A stretch of 64,000 bases of DNA from Curvibacter sp. PAE-UM (GTDB lineage: Bacteria > Pseudomonadota > Gammaproteobacteria > Burkholderiales > Burkholderiaceae_C). The notes under the pieces were generated by a model that was given only the letters and a program-made list of their open reading frames with translations, did no database searches and was not told the DNA's origin. Position numbers and translations under genes: made by a program. The stretch lies in contig NZ_KQ483358.1 in the NCBI RefSeq assembly GCF_001432305.1, forward strand, positions 2,973,710-3,037,709. Reading direction: 5' to 3'. This document shows positions 15,656-24,479 of this stretch, in pieces. Position 1 is the stretch's first letter. Each line of letters begins with the position of its first letter.

Positions 15656-17578
15656 ATGGCCAAAGACTACGCTTCCATGGAGGACAGCAACCGCTCCTCC
15701 AACCCCAGCATCCACGACATTTCCGACCCGACCCGGCGCACGCTGCTGCGCGGCGGCCTGGGCGCCACGCTCAGCGGCCTGCTCGCGCCGCTGGGTGGCG
15801 CAGCCGCCCTGACGGCCTGCGCCAGCACCGGCAGCGCAGGCAGCCCCCTGCTGGGTTTCAAGAGCGTGCCCATCTCGACCACCGACACCATCGTGGTGCC
15901 CGAGGGTTACACGGCGCAGGTGATCGCCCCCTGGGGCGACCCGGTGGGTCTGTCCGGCGAGAACCACGCCTTCAAGGAAGATGGCAGCAACAGTGCTGCC
16001 CAGCAGGAGACGCAGCTGGGCATGCACCATGACGGCATTCACTACTACGCGCTCAACGGCGCACAAAGCGGCATGCTCGTGATGAACCATGAGTACACCG
16101 ACGAGGGCCTGCTCTTCTCCGACGGCATGAAGACCTGGACGCCCGAGAAGGTGCGCAAGGCGCAGGCCGCGCACGGCGTGAGCATCATCGAGGTGGAGCA
16201 GCGCAACGGCCAGTGGGCACTGGTGAACCCCTCGCCCTGGGCCCGCCGTATCACGGCCAGCACGCCCATGACGGTGGGCGGCCCGGCCGCCGGCCATGCC
16301 TTGATGCAGACCGCCGCCGACCCGGGCGGGCGTCGGGTGCTGGGCACCATCAACAACTGCGGCAGCGGCATCACGCCCTGGGGCACCTACCTCACCTGCG
16401 AGGAAAACTTCATCAACTACTTCAGCGGCGGCGACACGCCCAGCGAACATGAGAAACGCTGGGGCCTGAAGAAGGGCGGCGCCGGCGGCTACCGCTGGCA
16501 CGAGCACGACGCGCGCTTCGACGCCACGAAGAACCCCAACGAACCCAACCGCTTCGGCTGGGTGGTGGAGATCGACCCGTCCAACCCCAGCTCCACACCC
16601 GTCAAGCGCACGGCCCTGGGCCGCGCCGCGCACGAAGGCGCCACGGTGGCCGTCACCCAGGACGGCCGCGCCGTGGTCTACATGGGAGAGGACGCGCGTT
16701 TCGAGTACATCTACAAGTTCGTCAGCCGCGACCGCATCCAGCCGGGTGGCGCACGCGCCAACGCCACGCTGCTGGACCACGGCACGCTCTACGTGGCGAA
16801 GTTCAACGCCGACGGCAGCGGCCAGTGGCTGCCGCTCACGCATGGCCAGGGCCCGCTGACCGCGGCCAACGGCTTTGCCGACCAGGGCGAGGTGCTGATC
16901 AAGAGCCGCCAGGCCAGCGACCAGCTGGGTGCCACCAAGATGGACCGCCCCGAGTGGATCGACGTGGACAAGAACGGCTGGGTCTACTGCACACTGACCA
17001 ACAACAGCAACCGCGCCGTGGGCAAGAACCCGGGCCTGGACGCGACCAACCCGCGCGCCAACAACAGCATGGGCAACATCATCCGCTGGAAGGATGAGGG
17101 CGACTTCCATGGCACCACGCTGAAGTGGAACCACTTCGTGCTGGCCGGCGACCCGGCCAACACCCGTGCCGAAGCGCGCGGCAATGTGAAGGGCGATATG
17201 TTCGCCTGCCCGGACGGCCTGTGGACCGATGCGCGCGGCGTGCTCTGGATCCAGACCGACATGTCGACCTCGGCCATGGGCAAGGGTGACCTGGCGCGCC
17301 TGGGCAACAACATGATGCTGGCGGCCGACCCGGCCACGGGCGAGATCCGCCGTTTCCTGACCGGGCCGCGCGGCTGCGAGATCACTGGTGCCACGGGCAC
17401 GCCCGATGGCCGCACGATGTTCATCAACATCCAGCACCCGGGTGAGAGCCCCTCGGAGCGCAGCGACCCGGCCGAGCCCGGCAAGCTCTCCAACTGGCCT
17501 TCGGGCAAGGCCGGCAGCCGTCCGCGCTCGGCCACGGTGGTGATCCGCAAGCGCGACGGTGGTCTGATCGGGACCTGA
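15656..17578 (+). CDS. phoX: PhoX-family alkaline phosphatase, Tat-exported
   Basis: 640 residues, DUF839/PhoX family; calcium- and iron-dependent phosphomonoesterase that frees phosphate outside the cytoplasm. A twin-arginine signal (DPTRRTLLRGG, Arg27-Arg28) leads into a hydrophobic stretch ending ALTAC, where L-T-A-Cys55 reads as a lipobox, so it may be a Tat-secreted lipoprotein. Family blocks seen: TCEENFINYF, VVYMGEDARFEYIYKF, RPEWIDVDKNGWVY. A Pho box precedes it. A hairpin shared with the convergent Anbu gene follows. Confidence 0.93.
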   Translation: MAKDYASMEDSNRSSNPSIHDISDPTRRTLLRGGLGATLSGLLAPLGGAAALTACASTGSAGSPLLGFKSVPISTTDTIVVPEGYTAQVIAPWGDPVGLSGENHAFKEDGSNSAAQQETQLGMHHDGIHYYALNGAQSGMLVMNHEYTDEGLLFSDGMKTWTPEKVRKAQAAHGVSIIEVEQRNGQWALVNPSPWARRITASTPMTVGGPAAGHALMQTAADPGGRRVLGTINNCGSGITPWGTYLTCEENFINYFSGGDTPSEHEKRWGLKKGGAGGYRWHEHDARFDATKNPNEPNRFGWVVEIDPSNPSSTPVKRTALGRAAHEGATVAVTQDGRAVVYMGEDARFEYIYKFVSRDRIQPGGARANATLLDHGTLYVAKFNADGSGQWLPLTHGQGPLTAANGFADQGEVLIKSRQASDQLGATKMDRPEWIDVDKNGWVYCTLTNNSNRAVGKNPGLDATNPRANNSMGNIIRWKDEGDFHGTTLKWNHFVLAGDPANTRAEARGNVKGDMFACPDGLWTDARGVLWIQTDMSTSAMGKGDLARLGNNMMLAADPATGEIRRFLTGPRGCEITGATGTPDGRTMFINIQHPGESPSERSDPAEPGKLSNWPSGKAGSRPRSATVVIRKRDGGLIGT

Positions 17579-17587
17579 GACAGCTAG

Positions 17588-17621
17588 CCCGCGCCGGCTA
17601 TTTCCAATAGCCCGGCGCGGG
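17588..17621. terminator. hairpin between phoX and the Anbu gene
   Basis: CCCGCGCCGGCTATT (17588-17602) pairs with AATAGCCCGGCGCGGG (17606-17621) with one bulged base and a 3-base loop. It overlaps the Anbu stop codon. Its position between convergent genes suggests a bidirectional terminator, although T-runs are short. Confidence 0.55.
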
Positions 17622-18329
17622 CAGCTCGTTGAAGACCTTGCGCAGCTGCTCGCCCCAGCGTTCGCGCAGCGAGGCGAAGTACGGGTCCTTGCTGTCGATC
17701 AGGGTGCGGCGCTGCACCTTGAGCGCGTCCCGCTCGTAGCACAGCAGGTCCAGCGGCAGGCCGACCGAGAGGTTGGACTTCATGGTCGAGTCCATGGAGA
17801 TCAGACAGCACTTGGCCACTTCGTCCAGCGAGAGCTGGCCGCCGACGACACGGTCCAGGATGGGCTTGCCGTACTTGGACTCGCCGATCTGGAAATACGG
17901 CGTCTCGGGCGTGGCCTCGATGAAGTTGCCGGCGGAGTAGATGTTGAAGAGGCGCGGCTCCTCGCCCTTGACCTGCCCGCCGAAGATCAGGCTGACGTTG
18001 AACTCGATGCCGAAGGCCTTGAGAGATTCGGCGTCACGCGCATGCACCTTGCGCACGGCGTCGCCCACCAGCTTGGCGGCGGAGAACATATTGGGCGCCG
18101 AGGCCAGGCTCTTCTCGCCGTGGTTTTCCATCTGCACCCTCAGGCCGCTGGCCACCGACTGGCTGACGGACAGGTTGCCCGCAGTCAGCAGCACCATGAC
18201 CCGTTCGCCCGGCACCTCGTAGACGTGCATCTTGCGAAAGGTGTTGATCTGGTCCACGCCGGCGTTGGTACGCGAGTCGGACAGGAAGACCAGGCCCGCA
18301 TCATTGCGGACGGCGACACAGTAGGTCAT
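17598..18329 (-). CDS. Anbu, proteasome-type Ntn-hydrolase
   Basis: 243 residues, the bacterial ancestral beta-subunit (Anbu) family of self-assembling proteasome-like rings or helices. After removal of Met1 the chain starts with Thr1, and Asp17 (FLSDSR) and a Lys at 32 (FRKMH) match the Thr1/Asp17/Lys33 catalytic set of proteasome beta subunits; no propeptide is present. Substrate is not known for the family. Last gene of a minus-strand trio with alpha-E and ATP-grasp proteins. The stop lies in a palindrome. Confidence 0.93.
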   Translation of the reverse strand: MTYCVAVRNDAGLVFLSDSRTNAGVDQINTFRKMHVYEVPGERVMVLLTAGNLSVSQSVASGLRVQMENHGEKSLASAPNMFSAAKLVGDAVRKVHARDAESLKAFGIEFNVSLIFGGQVKGEEPRLFNIYSAGNFIEATPETPYFQIGESKYGKPILDRVVGGQLSLDEVAKCCLISMDSTMKSNLSVGLPLDLLCYERDALKVQRRTLIDSKDPYFASLRERWGEQLRKVFNELPAPGYWK

Positions 18330-18396
18330 GAAGGTTCACTCGTGGGATAGGGGCAGCCGCCATCTTAGCGGCCGCCCAGGCAGTCAGGCACCGGCC

Positions 18397-19356
18397 TCAG
18401 GCGATTTCGGGCATCAGGAAATCCCGGCTGATACGCAAGCCGATGTCGTTCACGCGGTCCAGGAACTGGGTCAGGAAGGCATGCAGGCCGGTCGCCAGGA
18501 TTTCGTCGATGCGGCCGTATTGCAGCTCGGCGCGCAGCTTGCCGGCATGGCGCAGGGTTTCGCTGCCGCTGTCACTTCCCACCAGGTGCAGGTTGCTCAC
18601 CACCTCGTTCATGCTGGCGTGCAGGGAACGCGGCATGTCGGGGCGCAGGATCAGCAGCTCGGCCACGCGCTCGGGGCGGATCACGTCGCGGTAGACCTTG
18701 CGGTAGATCTCGAAGCCGCTCACGCTGCGCAGGATGGCGCTCCAGTGGTAGAAGTCGTACTCCTGGTCCTTCTGCTTGCCGTTGCCGAAGAAGTCGCGCT
18801 GGGCGGCGTGGAACTTCACGTCCACCAGGCGTGCGGTATTGTCGGCGCGCTCGAGGAAGGTGCCCAGACGCATGAAGTGCAGTGACTCGTCCATCAGCAT
18901 GGTGCCCACGGCGACACCGCGCGAGAGGTGGGAACGGAACTTGACCCATTCGAAGAACTGGCCAGGGTCGCGCTCGAATTCGCCGCTCTTGAGCATGCGG
19001 TTGACCGACAGCCAGGTCTGGTTCTGGGTCTCCCAGACTTCGGTGGTCAGCGTGCCGCGCACGGCGCGCGCATTCTCGCGCGCAGCACGCAGGCAGGAGA
19101 TGATGGACGAAGGGTTGTCCTCGTCGCTGACCATGAACTCCATGACCCCCTTGGCCGTGACCTCGCCGTACAGCGCGGTGTAGGACGGCAGCAGTTCGCT
19201 GATGGACAGCAGGCCCTGCCAGCCGACCTGGGCCACGGCCGCCGACTGCGGCAGAAGCGAGGTCTCGTAGTTCACGTTGAGCATGCGCGCGGTATTCTCT
19301 GCACGCTCGGTGTAGCGGTTCATCCAGTAGAGGTGATCGGCGGTGCGGCTCAGCAT
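18397..19356 (-). CDS. alpha-E domain protein (DUF403)
   Basis: 319 residues, all-helical, with the family start MLSRTADHLYWMNRYTERAENTARML. Alpha-E proteins always travel with circularly permuted ATP-grasp enzymes and are thought to help them; the biochemical role is not established. It begins 21 bases after the ATP-grasp gene (GAGGAGACC ribosome site) and ends 67 bases before Anbu, so the three are one transcription unit. A paralogous alpha-E domain is fused to the second ATP-grasp protein in this cluster. Confidence 0.92.
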   Translation of the reverse strand: MLSRTADHLYWMNRYTERAENTARMLNVNYETSLLPQSAAVAQVGWQGLLSISELLPSYTALYGEVTAKGVMEFMVSDEDNPSSIISCLRAARENARAVRGTLTTEVWETQNQTWLSVNRMLKSGEFERDPGQFFEWVKFRSHLSRGVAVGTMLMDESLHFMRLGTFLERADNTARLVDVKFHAAQRDFFGNGKQKDQEYDFYHWSAILRSVSGFEIYRKVYRDVIRPERVAELLILRPDMPRSLHASMNEVVSNLHLVGSDSGSETLRHAGKLRAELQYGRIDEILATGLHAFLTQFLDRVNDIGLRISRDFLMPEIA

Positions 19357-19377
19357 GATGGTCTCCTCTTCAGTGCT

Positions 19378-20889
19378 TCAGATTTCCAGGATCCAGGTGT
19401 CCTTGGTGCCCCCGCCCTGCGAGGAGTTGACCACCAGGGACCCTTCCTTGAGCGCCACGCGCGTCAGGCCGCCCGGCACCATCTGCACCTCCTTGCCCGA
19501 CAGCACAAAGGGCCGCAGGTCGATGTGGCGCGGGGCAATGCCCTGCTCGACGTAGGTGGGGCAGGTGGACAGGCTCAGCGTGGGCTGGGCGATGTAGTTG
19601 CTCGGGTTGGCTAGCACGGCCTTGCCGAAGTCCTCGATCTCGGCCTTGGTGGAGGCCGGCCCCACCAGCATGCCGTAGCCCCCGGCGCCATGCACTTCCT
19701 TGACCACCAGGTCCTTGAGGTTGGCCATCACGTACTTCAGGTCCTCGGAATTGCGGCACATATAGGTGGGCACGTTGTTGAGGATAGGCTTCTCGCCCAG
19801 GTAGAACTCGATCATCTTGGGCACATAGGGGTAGATGGACTTGTCGTCCGCCACGCCCGTGCCCACGGCATTGCAGATGGCCACGTGACCGGCGCGGTAG
19901 GCGTCCATCAGGCCCGGGCAGCCCAGGGTGGAGCTGGGCCGGAAGACCTTGGGGTCGAGGAAGTCGTCATCGACGCGGCGGTAGATCACATCCACCCGGC
20001 GCGGGCCGCGCGTGGTGCGCATGTAGACGAAGTTGTCCTTGACGAACAGGTCCTGCCCCTCGACCAGTTCCACGCCCATCTGCTGGGCCAGGAAGGCGTG
20101 CTCGAAGTAGGCGCTGTTGTACATGCCGGGCGTGAGCACCACCACCGTGGGTTCGGCCGAGGTGCCGGGGCTGGAGGCGCGCAGGGTCTCCAGCAGCAGG
20201 TCGGGGTAGTGCGCCACCGGCGCCACGCGGTGGGCGCTGAACAGCTCGGGGAACAGCCGCATCATCATCTTGCGGTCTTCGAGCATGTAGCTCACACCGC
20301 TGGGCACACGCAGGTTGTCTTCCAGCACGTAGTACTCGCCCTCGCCCTGCGCATTGGGCGCGCGCACGATGTCGACCCCGCTGATGTGCGAGTAGACCTG
20401 GTTGGGCACGTCCACGCCCATCATCTCCGGGCGGAACTGCGCGTTGTTCAGGATCTGCTCGGCCGGAACGATCCCCGCCTTGATGATCTCCTGCCCGTGG
20501 TAGACGTCGTGGATGAAACGGTTGAGCGCATTGACGCGCTGGATCAGGCCCTTTTCCATGCTGGCCCATTCACGCGCAGGGATGATGCGCGGGATCAGGT
20601 CGAAGGGGATCAGGCGCTCGGTGCCGGCGCCATCCTCGTCCTTGGCACCGTAGACCGCGAAGGTGATGCCCACGCGGCGGAAGATCATCTCGGCTTCCTC
20701 GCGCCGGGCCTTCATGAGTTCGGCGCTCTGGCGCGCCAGCCACTGGCCATAGGTACGGTAGTGCTCCCGCACCCCGGCCGCCGAGGGCAGTCCCTGTGAT
20801 TGCGATTGCGAGGGGCCCTGCCCGGCGCCCTGGCTCTGGCTTTGCCCGGCGGCGGCCGGCGTGGTGTACATCTCGTCGAATTTCTGCAT
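19378..20889 (-). CDS. circularly permuted ATP-grasp protein, type 1
   Basis: 503 residues from the ATG at 20889 (GGAGAAGG ribosome site). An N-terminal Gln/Ser-rich disordered stretch (about 12-40) precedes the DUF404/DUF407 ATP-grasp core: FDLIPRIIPAREWASMEKGL, RRVDDDFLDP, LVVKEVHGAGGYGMLVGP, and the end SQGGGTKDTWILEI. The fold predicts ATP-dependent formation of an amide or peptide bond (amidoligase), but no substrate is known. First gene of the minus-strand trio; divergent from the transglutaminase/DUF2126 gene with a 112-base gap. Confidence 0.92.
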   Translation of the reverse strand: MQKFDEMYTTPAAAGQSQSQGAGQGPSQSQSQGLPSAAGVREHYRTYGQWLARQSAELMKARREEAEMIFRRVGITFAVYGAKDEDGAGTERLIPFDLIPRIIPAREWASMEKGLIQRVNALNRFIHDVYHGQEIIKAGIVPAEQILNNAQFRPEMMGVDVPNQVYSHISGVDIVRAPNAQGEGEYYVLEDNLRVPSGVSYMLEDRKMMMRLFPELFSAHRVAPVAHYPDLLLETLRASSPGTSAEPTVVVLTPGMYNSAYFEHAFLAQQMGVELVEGQDLFVKDNFVYMRTTRGPRRVDVIYRRVDDDFLDPKVFRPSSTLGCPGLMDAYRAGHVAICNAVGTGVADDKSIYPYVPKMIEFYLGEKPILNNVPTYMCRNSEDLKYVMANLKDLVVKEVHGAGGYGMLVGPASTKAEIEDFGKAVLANPSNYIAQPTLSLSTCPTYVEQGIAPRHIDLRPFVLSGKEVQMVPGGLTRVALKEGSLVVNSSQGGGTKDTWILEI

Positions 20890-21001
20890 GGCACCTTCTC
20901 CTGTGGGAGATACAGCAATTTCCGGGCCTGGCGCGGTTCTTGCGGTCTGGAAACCAGGGCCTGCGCTGCCGCGGCGGCCCCCACCCGACCGAGCCCTCGC
21001 C
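20890..21001. promoter_or_regulatory. divergent promoter region of the Anbu cluster
   Basis: 112-base gap between the two divergent arms. It must contain both promoters. I see no clear palindrome or sigma-70 hexamer pair, so no operator is assigned. Confidence 0.4.
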
Positions 21002-24000
21002 ATGTCCATCCACGCTGCCCTGAACCACGTCACCCATTACAAGTACGACCGCCTGGTGAACCTCGGGCCCCAGGTCATCCGCCTGCGCCCGGCCCCGCAC
21101 TGCCGCAGCAAGGTGATCTCGTACTCGCTGAAGATCGAGCCGACCACCCATTTCATCAACTGGCAGCAGGACCCCTTTGCCAACTACCAGGCCCGTCTGG
21201 TCTTCCCGGACAAGACCCGCGAATTCAAGGTCACGGTCGACCTGGTGGTGGAGATGGCGGTCTACAACCCCTTCGACTTCTTCCTGGAGCCCGAGGCCGA
21301 AGAGTTCCCCTTCAGCTACAGCGCACTCACCCGCGAGGAACTGGCGCCCTACCTGGCCGCCGGGCCGCTCACGCCGCACCTGAAGGTCTACATGGCCCGG
21401 ATCGACCGCACGAAGATGCGCACGATCGACTTCCTGGTCAAGCTCAACCAGCAGCTGCAGAACGACATCAAGTACCTGATCCGCATGGAACCCGGCGTGC
21501 AGACGCCCGAGCAGACCCTGGGGCTGGGCAGCGGCTCCTGCCGCGACTCGGGCTGGCTCATGGTGCAGTTGCTGCGCCATTGCGGTCTGGCCGCGCGTTT
21601 TGTCTCGGGTTACCTGATCCAGCTCAAGCCCGATGTGAAATCGCTCGACGGCCCCAGCGGCACCGAGGTCGACTTCACCGACCTGCACGCCTGGTGCGAG
21701 GTCTACCTGCCCGGCGCCGGCTGGGTCGGCCTGGACCCGACCTCGGGCCTGATGGCTGGCGAAGGCCACATCCCGCTGGCCTGCACGCCCCAGCCCTCGG
21801 GCGCGGCCCCGGTGGAAGGCGGCGTGGACGAAAGCGAGGTGGAGTTCGCCCACCGCATGCAGGTCACGCGCATCTACGAATCACCGCGGGTCACGAAACC
21901 CTATACCGACGCGCAATGGAACCAGGTCATGCAACTGGGCGAGGCCGTGGAAAGCCGACTGCAGGCCGGTGACGTGCGCCTGACCATGGGCGGCGAGCCC
22001 ACCTATGTGGCCGCCAGCGACCGCGACGCACCGGAATGGAACACCGACGCCCTGGGCCCGACCAAACGGGCTTATGCCACCGAATTGGTGCACAAACTGC
22101 GCACCGAATACGGGCATGGCGGCTTCCTGCACTTCGGCCAGGGCAAGTGGTACCCGGGCGAGCAGCTGCCGCGCTGGGCCCTGTCGATCTACTGGCGCCA
22201 GGATGGCCAGCCCATCTGGAGCAAACCCGAACTGTTTGCCGACGAGCGCGTGCCCGCCGCCTACACCAGCGAGGATGCGCGCCGTTTCACCCACACCCTG
22301 GCGAAGAAGCTGGGCATGACGGACCAGCACATCCAGCCGGGCTACGAGGACGTCTTCTATTACCTATGGCGCGAGCGCAAGCTGCCGGTCAACGTGGACC
22401 CGTTTGATTCGAAGCTCGACGACGAGATGGAACGCATCCGCCTGCGCCGTGTGTTCGGGCAGAAGCTCGACGCGGTGGTGGGTTATGTGCTGCCCTTGCA
22501 GGCCAAGGACCCGGCCCTGGCCGGCCCGGCCTGGTCGACCGGCCCCTGGTTCTTCCGCGACGATCGCATGTACCTGCTGCCCGGTGACTCCCCCATGGGC
22601 TACCGCCTGCCGCTGGAATCCCTGCCCTGGGTCAGGCAAGGTGACTACCCCTACCTGATCGAGCAGGACCCCTACGCGCCGCGTTCACCGCTGCCGCAGG
22701 CTGCACAGCTGCGCACGCAGTACGCCGCACACCAACGCACCAGCGCAACGGCCCAGGGCGGCACGGCCGGCGCAACCGGCACGGGACAGACAGCTGGCGC
22801 AGGCCCCGCGGGTGCGACGCAGACCCAGGAGCCGAAGCGCTTCGAATCCGCCCACTGGATCACACGCACCGCCCTGTGCGTGGAAGCACGCGACCCCATG
22901 CGCGCCAACGGCCCCAAGGCCGAAGGCGCGCACGGCGGCAAGTCCAGCCTGCTCTACGTCTTCATGCCGCCGCTCTCAAGGCTGGAGGACTACCTGAGCC
23001 TGCTCGCTGCGGTGGAAGCCACGGCCGACGAACTGGGCATGAAGATCGTGCTGGAAGGCTACCCGCCGCCACGCGATGCGCGCCTCAAGCTGCTGCAGGT
23101 CACGCCCGACCCCGGTGTGATCGAGGTCAACATCCACCCCGCGCACAACTGGGGCGAGCTGGTGCAGCACACCGAGTTCCTCTACGACGCGGCCTTCCAG
23201 TGCCGGCTCTCGGCCGAGAAGTTCATGACCGACGGCCGCCACACCGGCACCGGCGGGGGAAACCACATGGTGCTGGGCGGCGCCACACCGGCCGACAGCC
23301 CCTTCCTGCGCCGGCCCGAGCTGCTGGCCAGCCTGCTGCTGTACTGGCACAACCACCCGTCGCTGAGTTACCTCTTCAGCGGCATGTTCATCGGCCCGAC
23401 CAGCCAGGCCCCGCGCGTAGACGAGGCGCGCAACGACCAGCTGTACGAACTGGAAATCGCGCTGCGCGAGATCCAGAGCAACCGGGAAAAGTACGGGGCC
23501 GACATGCCTCCGTGGTTGGTCGATCGCACCTTGCGCAACATCCTGGTCGACATCACGGGCAACACACACCGCAGCGAGTTCTGCATCGACAAGCTCTACT
23601 CGCCCGACAGCGCCACCGGCCGCCTGGGCCTGCTGGAGCTGCGCGCCTTCGAGATGCCGCCGCACGCCCGCATGAGCGTGGTGCAACAGCTGCTGCTGCG
23701 CGCCCTGGTCGCACGCTTCTGGGATACGCCCTACCTGGCACCCGCCACGCGCTGGGGCACCGAACTCCACGACCGTTTCCTGCTGCCCACCTTCGTGCGC
23801 ATGGACTTCGCCGACGTGATGAGCGAGATGCGGCAGGCCGGTTTTGCCTTCGACGATGCCTGGTTCGCCCCGCACTTCGAGTTCCGTTTCCCGCTGGTGG
23901 GCGAGGTGCAGAGCATGGGCATCGCGCTGACCCTGCGCAATGCGCTGGAGCCCTGGCACGTGATGGGCGAGGAAGGCACGTCCGGCGGCACGGCACGTTA

Positions 24001-24436
24001 CGTCGACTCCTCGCTGGAACGCATCGAGGTGCGCGTGAACGGCCTGAACCCCAGCCGTTACACCGTCACCGTCAACGGCCGCGCCCTGCCCCTGCAGCCC
24101 ACGGGCACCGTGGGCGAGTTCGTGGCCGGCGTGCGCTACAAGGCCTGGAACCCGCCGTCCTCGCTGCACCCTTCCATCGGCGTACATGCACCGCTGACCT
24201 TCGACATCGTGGACACCTGGATGAAACGTTCGATGGGCGGCTGCCAGTACCACGTAACGCATCCGGGTGGGCGCAACTACGACACCTTCCCGGTCAATTC
24301 CTACGAGGCCGAGAGCCGGCGCCTGGCGCGTTTCTTCCGCATGGGGCACAGCGATGGTGCACTCGACGTGCCGCCTGCCAACAGCGAGTTGCCTGGAAGC
24401 CGCGAATTCCCGTTCACGCTGGATTTGCGTCACTGA
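21002..24436 (+). CDS. transglutaminase-like / DUF2126 large protein
   Basis: 1144 residues. An N-terminal beta domain (1-110) and transglutaminase core with Cys180 (GSCRDSGW), His229 (LHAWCEV) and Asp245 (LDPTSG) form a cysteine peptidase/amidase-type triad. From about 328 to the end lies DUF2126 (starts LTMGGEPTYVA), a large domain of unknown function with ligase-like motifs and no signal peptide. A Gly/Ala/Thr-rich low-complexity insert (about 572-612) splits DUF2126. ATG 21002 gives the family's MSIHAALNHVTHYKYD start. First gene of the plus-strand arm. Confidence 0.92.
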   Translation: MSIHAALNHVTHYKYDRLVNLGPQVIRLRPAPHCRSKVISYSLKIEPTTHFINWQQDPFANYQARLVFPDKTREFKVTVDLVVEMAVYNPFDFFLEPEAEEFPFSYSALTREELAPYLAAGPLTPHLKVYMARIDRTKMRTIDFLVKLNQQLQNDIKYLIRMEPGVQTPEQTLGLGSGSCRDSGWLMVQLLRHCGLAARFVSGYLIQLKPDVKSLDGPSGTEVDFTDLHAWCEVYLPGAGWVGLDPTSGLMAGEGHIPLACTPQPSGAAPVEGGVDESEVEFAHRMQVTRIYESPRVTKPYTDAQWNQVMQLGEAVESRLQAGDVRLTMGGEPTYVAASDRDAPEWNTDALGPTKRAYATELVHKLRTEYGHGGFLHFGQGKWYPGEQLPRWALSIYWRQDGQPIWSKPELFADERVPAAYTSEDARRFTHTLAKKLGMTDQHIQPGYEDVFYYLWRERKLPVNVDPFDSKLDDEMERIRLRRVFGQKLDAVVGYVLPLQAKDPALAGPAWSTGPWFFRDDRMYLLPGDSPMGYRLPLESLPWVRQGDYPYLIEQDPYAPRSPLPQAAQLRTQYAAHQRTSATAQGGTAGATGTGQTAGAGPAGATQTQEPKRFESAHWITRTALCVEARDPMRANGPKAEGAHGGKSSLLYVFMPPLSRLEDYLSLLAAVEATADELGMKIVLEGYPPPRDARLKLLQVTPDPGVIEVNIHPAHNWGELVQHTEFLYDAAFQCRLSAEKFMTDGRHTGTGGGNHMVLGGATPADSPFLRRPELLASLLLYWHNHPSLSYLFSGMFIGPTSQAPRVDEARNDQLYELEIALREIQSNREKYGADMPPWLVDRTLRNILVDITGNTHRSEFCIDKLYSPDSATGRLGLLELRAFEMPPHARMSVVQQLLLRALVARFWDTPYLAPATRWGTELHDRFLLPTFVRMDFADVMSEMRQAGFAFDDAWFAPHFEFRFPLVGEVQSMGIALTLRNALEPWHVMGEEGTSGGTARYVDSSLERIEVRVNGLNPSRYTVTVNGRALPLQPTGTVGEFVAGVRYKAWNPPSSLHPSIGVHAPLTFDIVDTWMKRSMGGCQYHVTHPGGRNYDTFPVNSYEAESRRLARFFRMGHSDGALDVPPANSELPGSREFPFTLDLRH

Positions 24437-24479
24437 AAGTGCCGATATCAGGCGGGAGTGATGTAACAATACCTTCACA

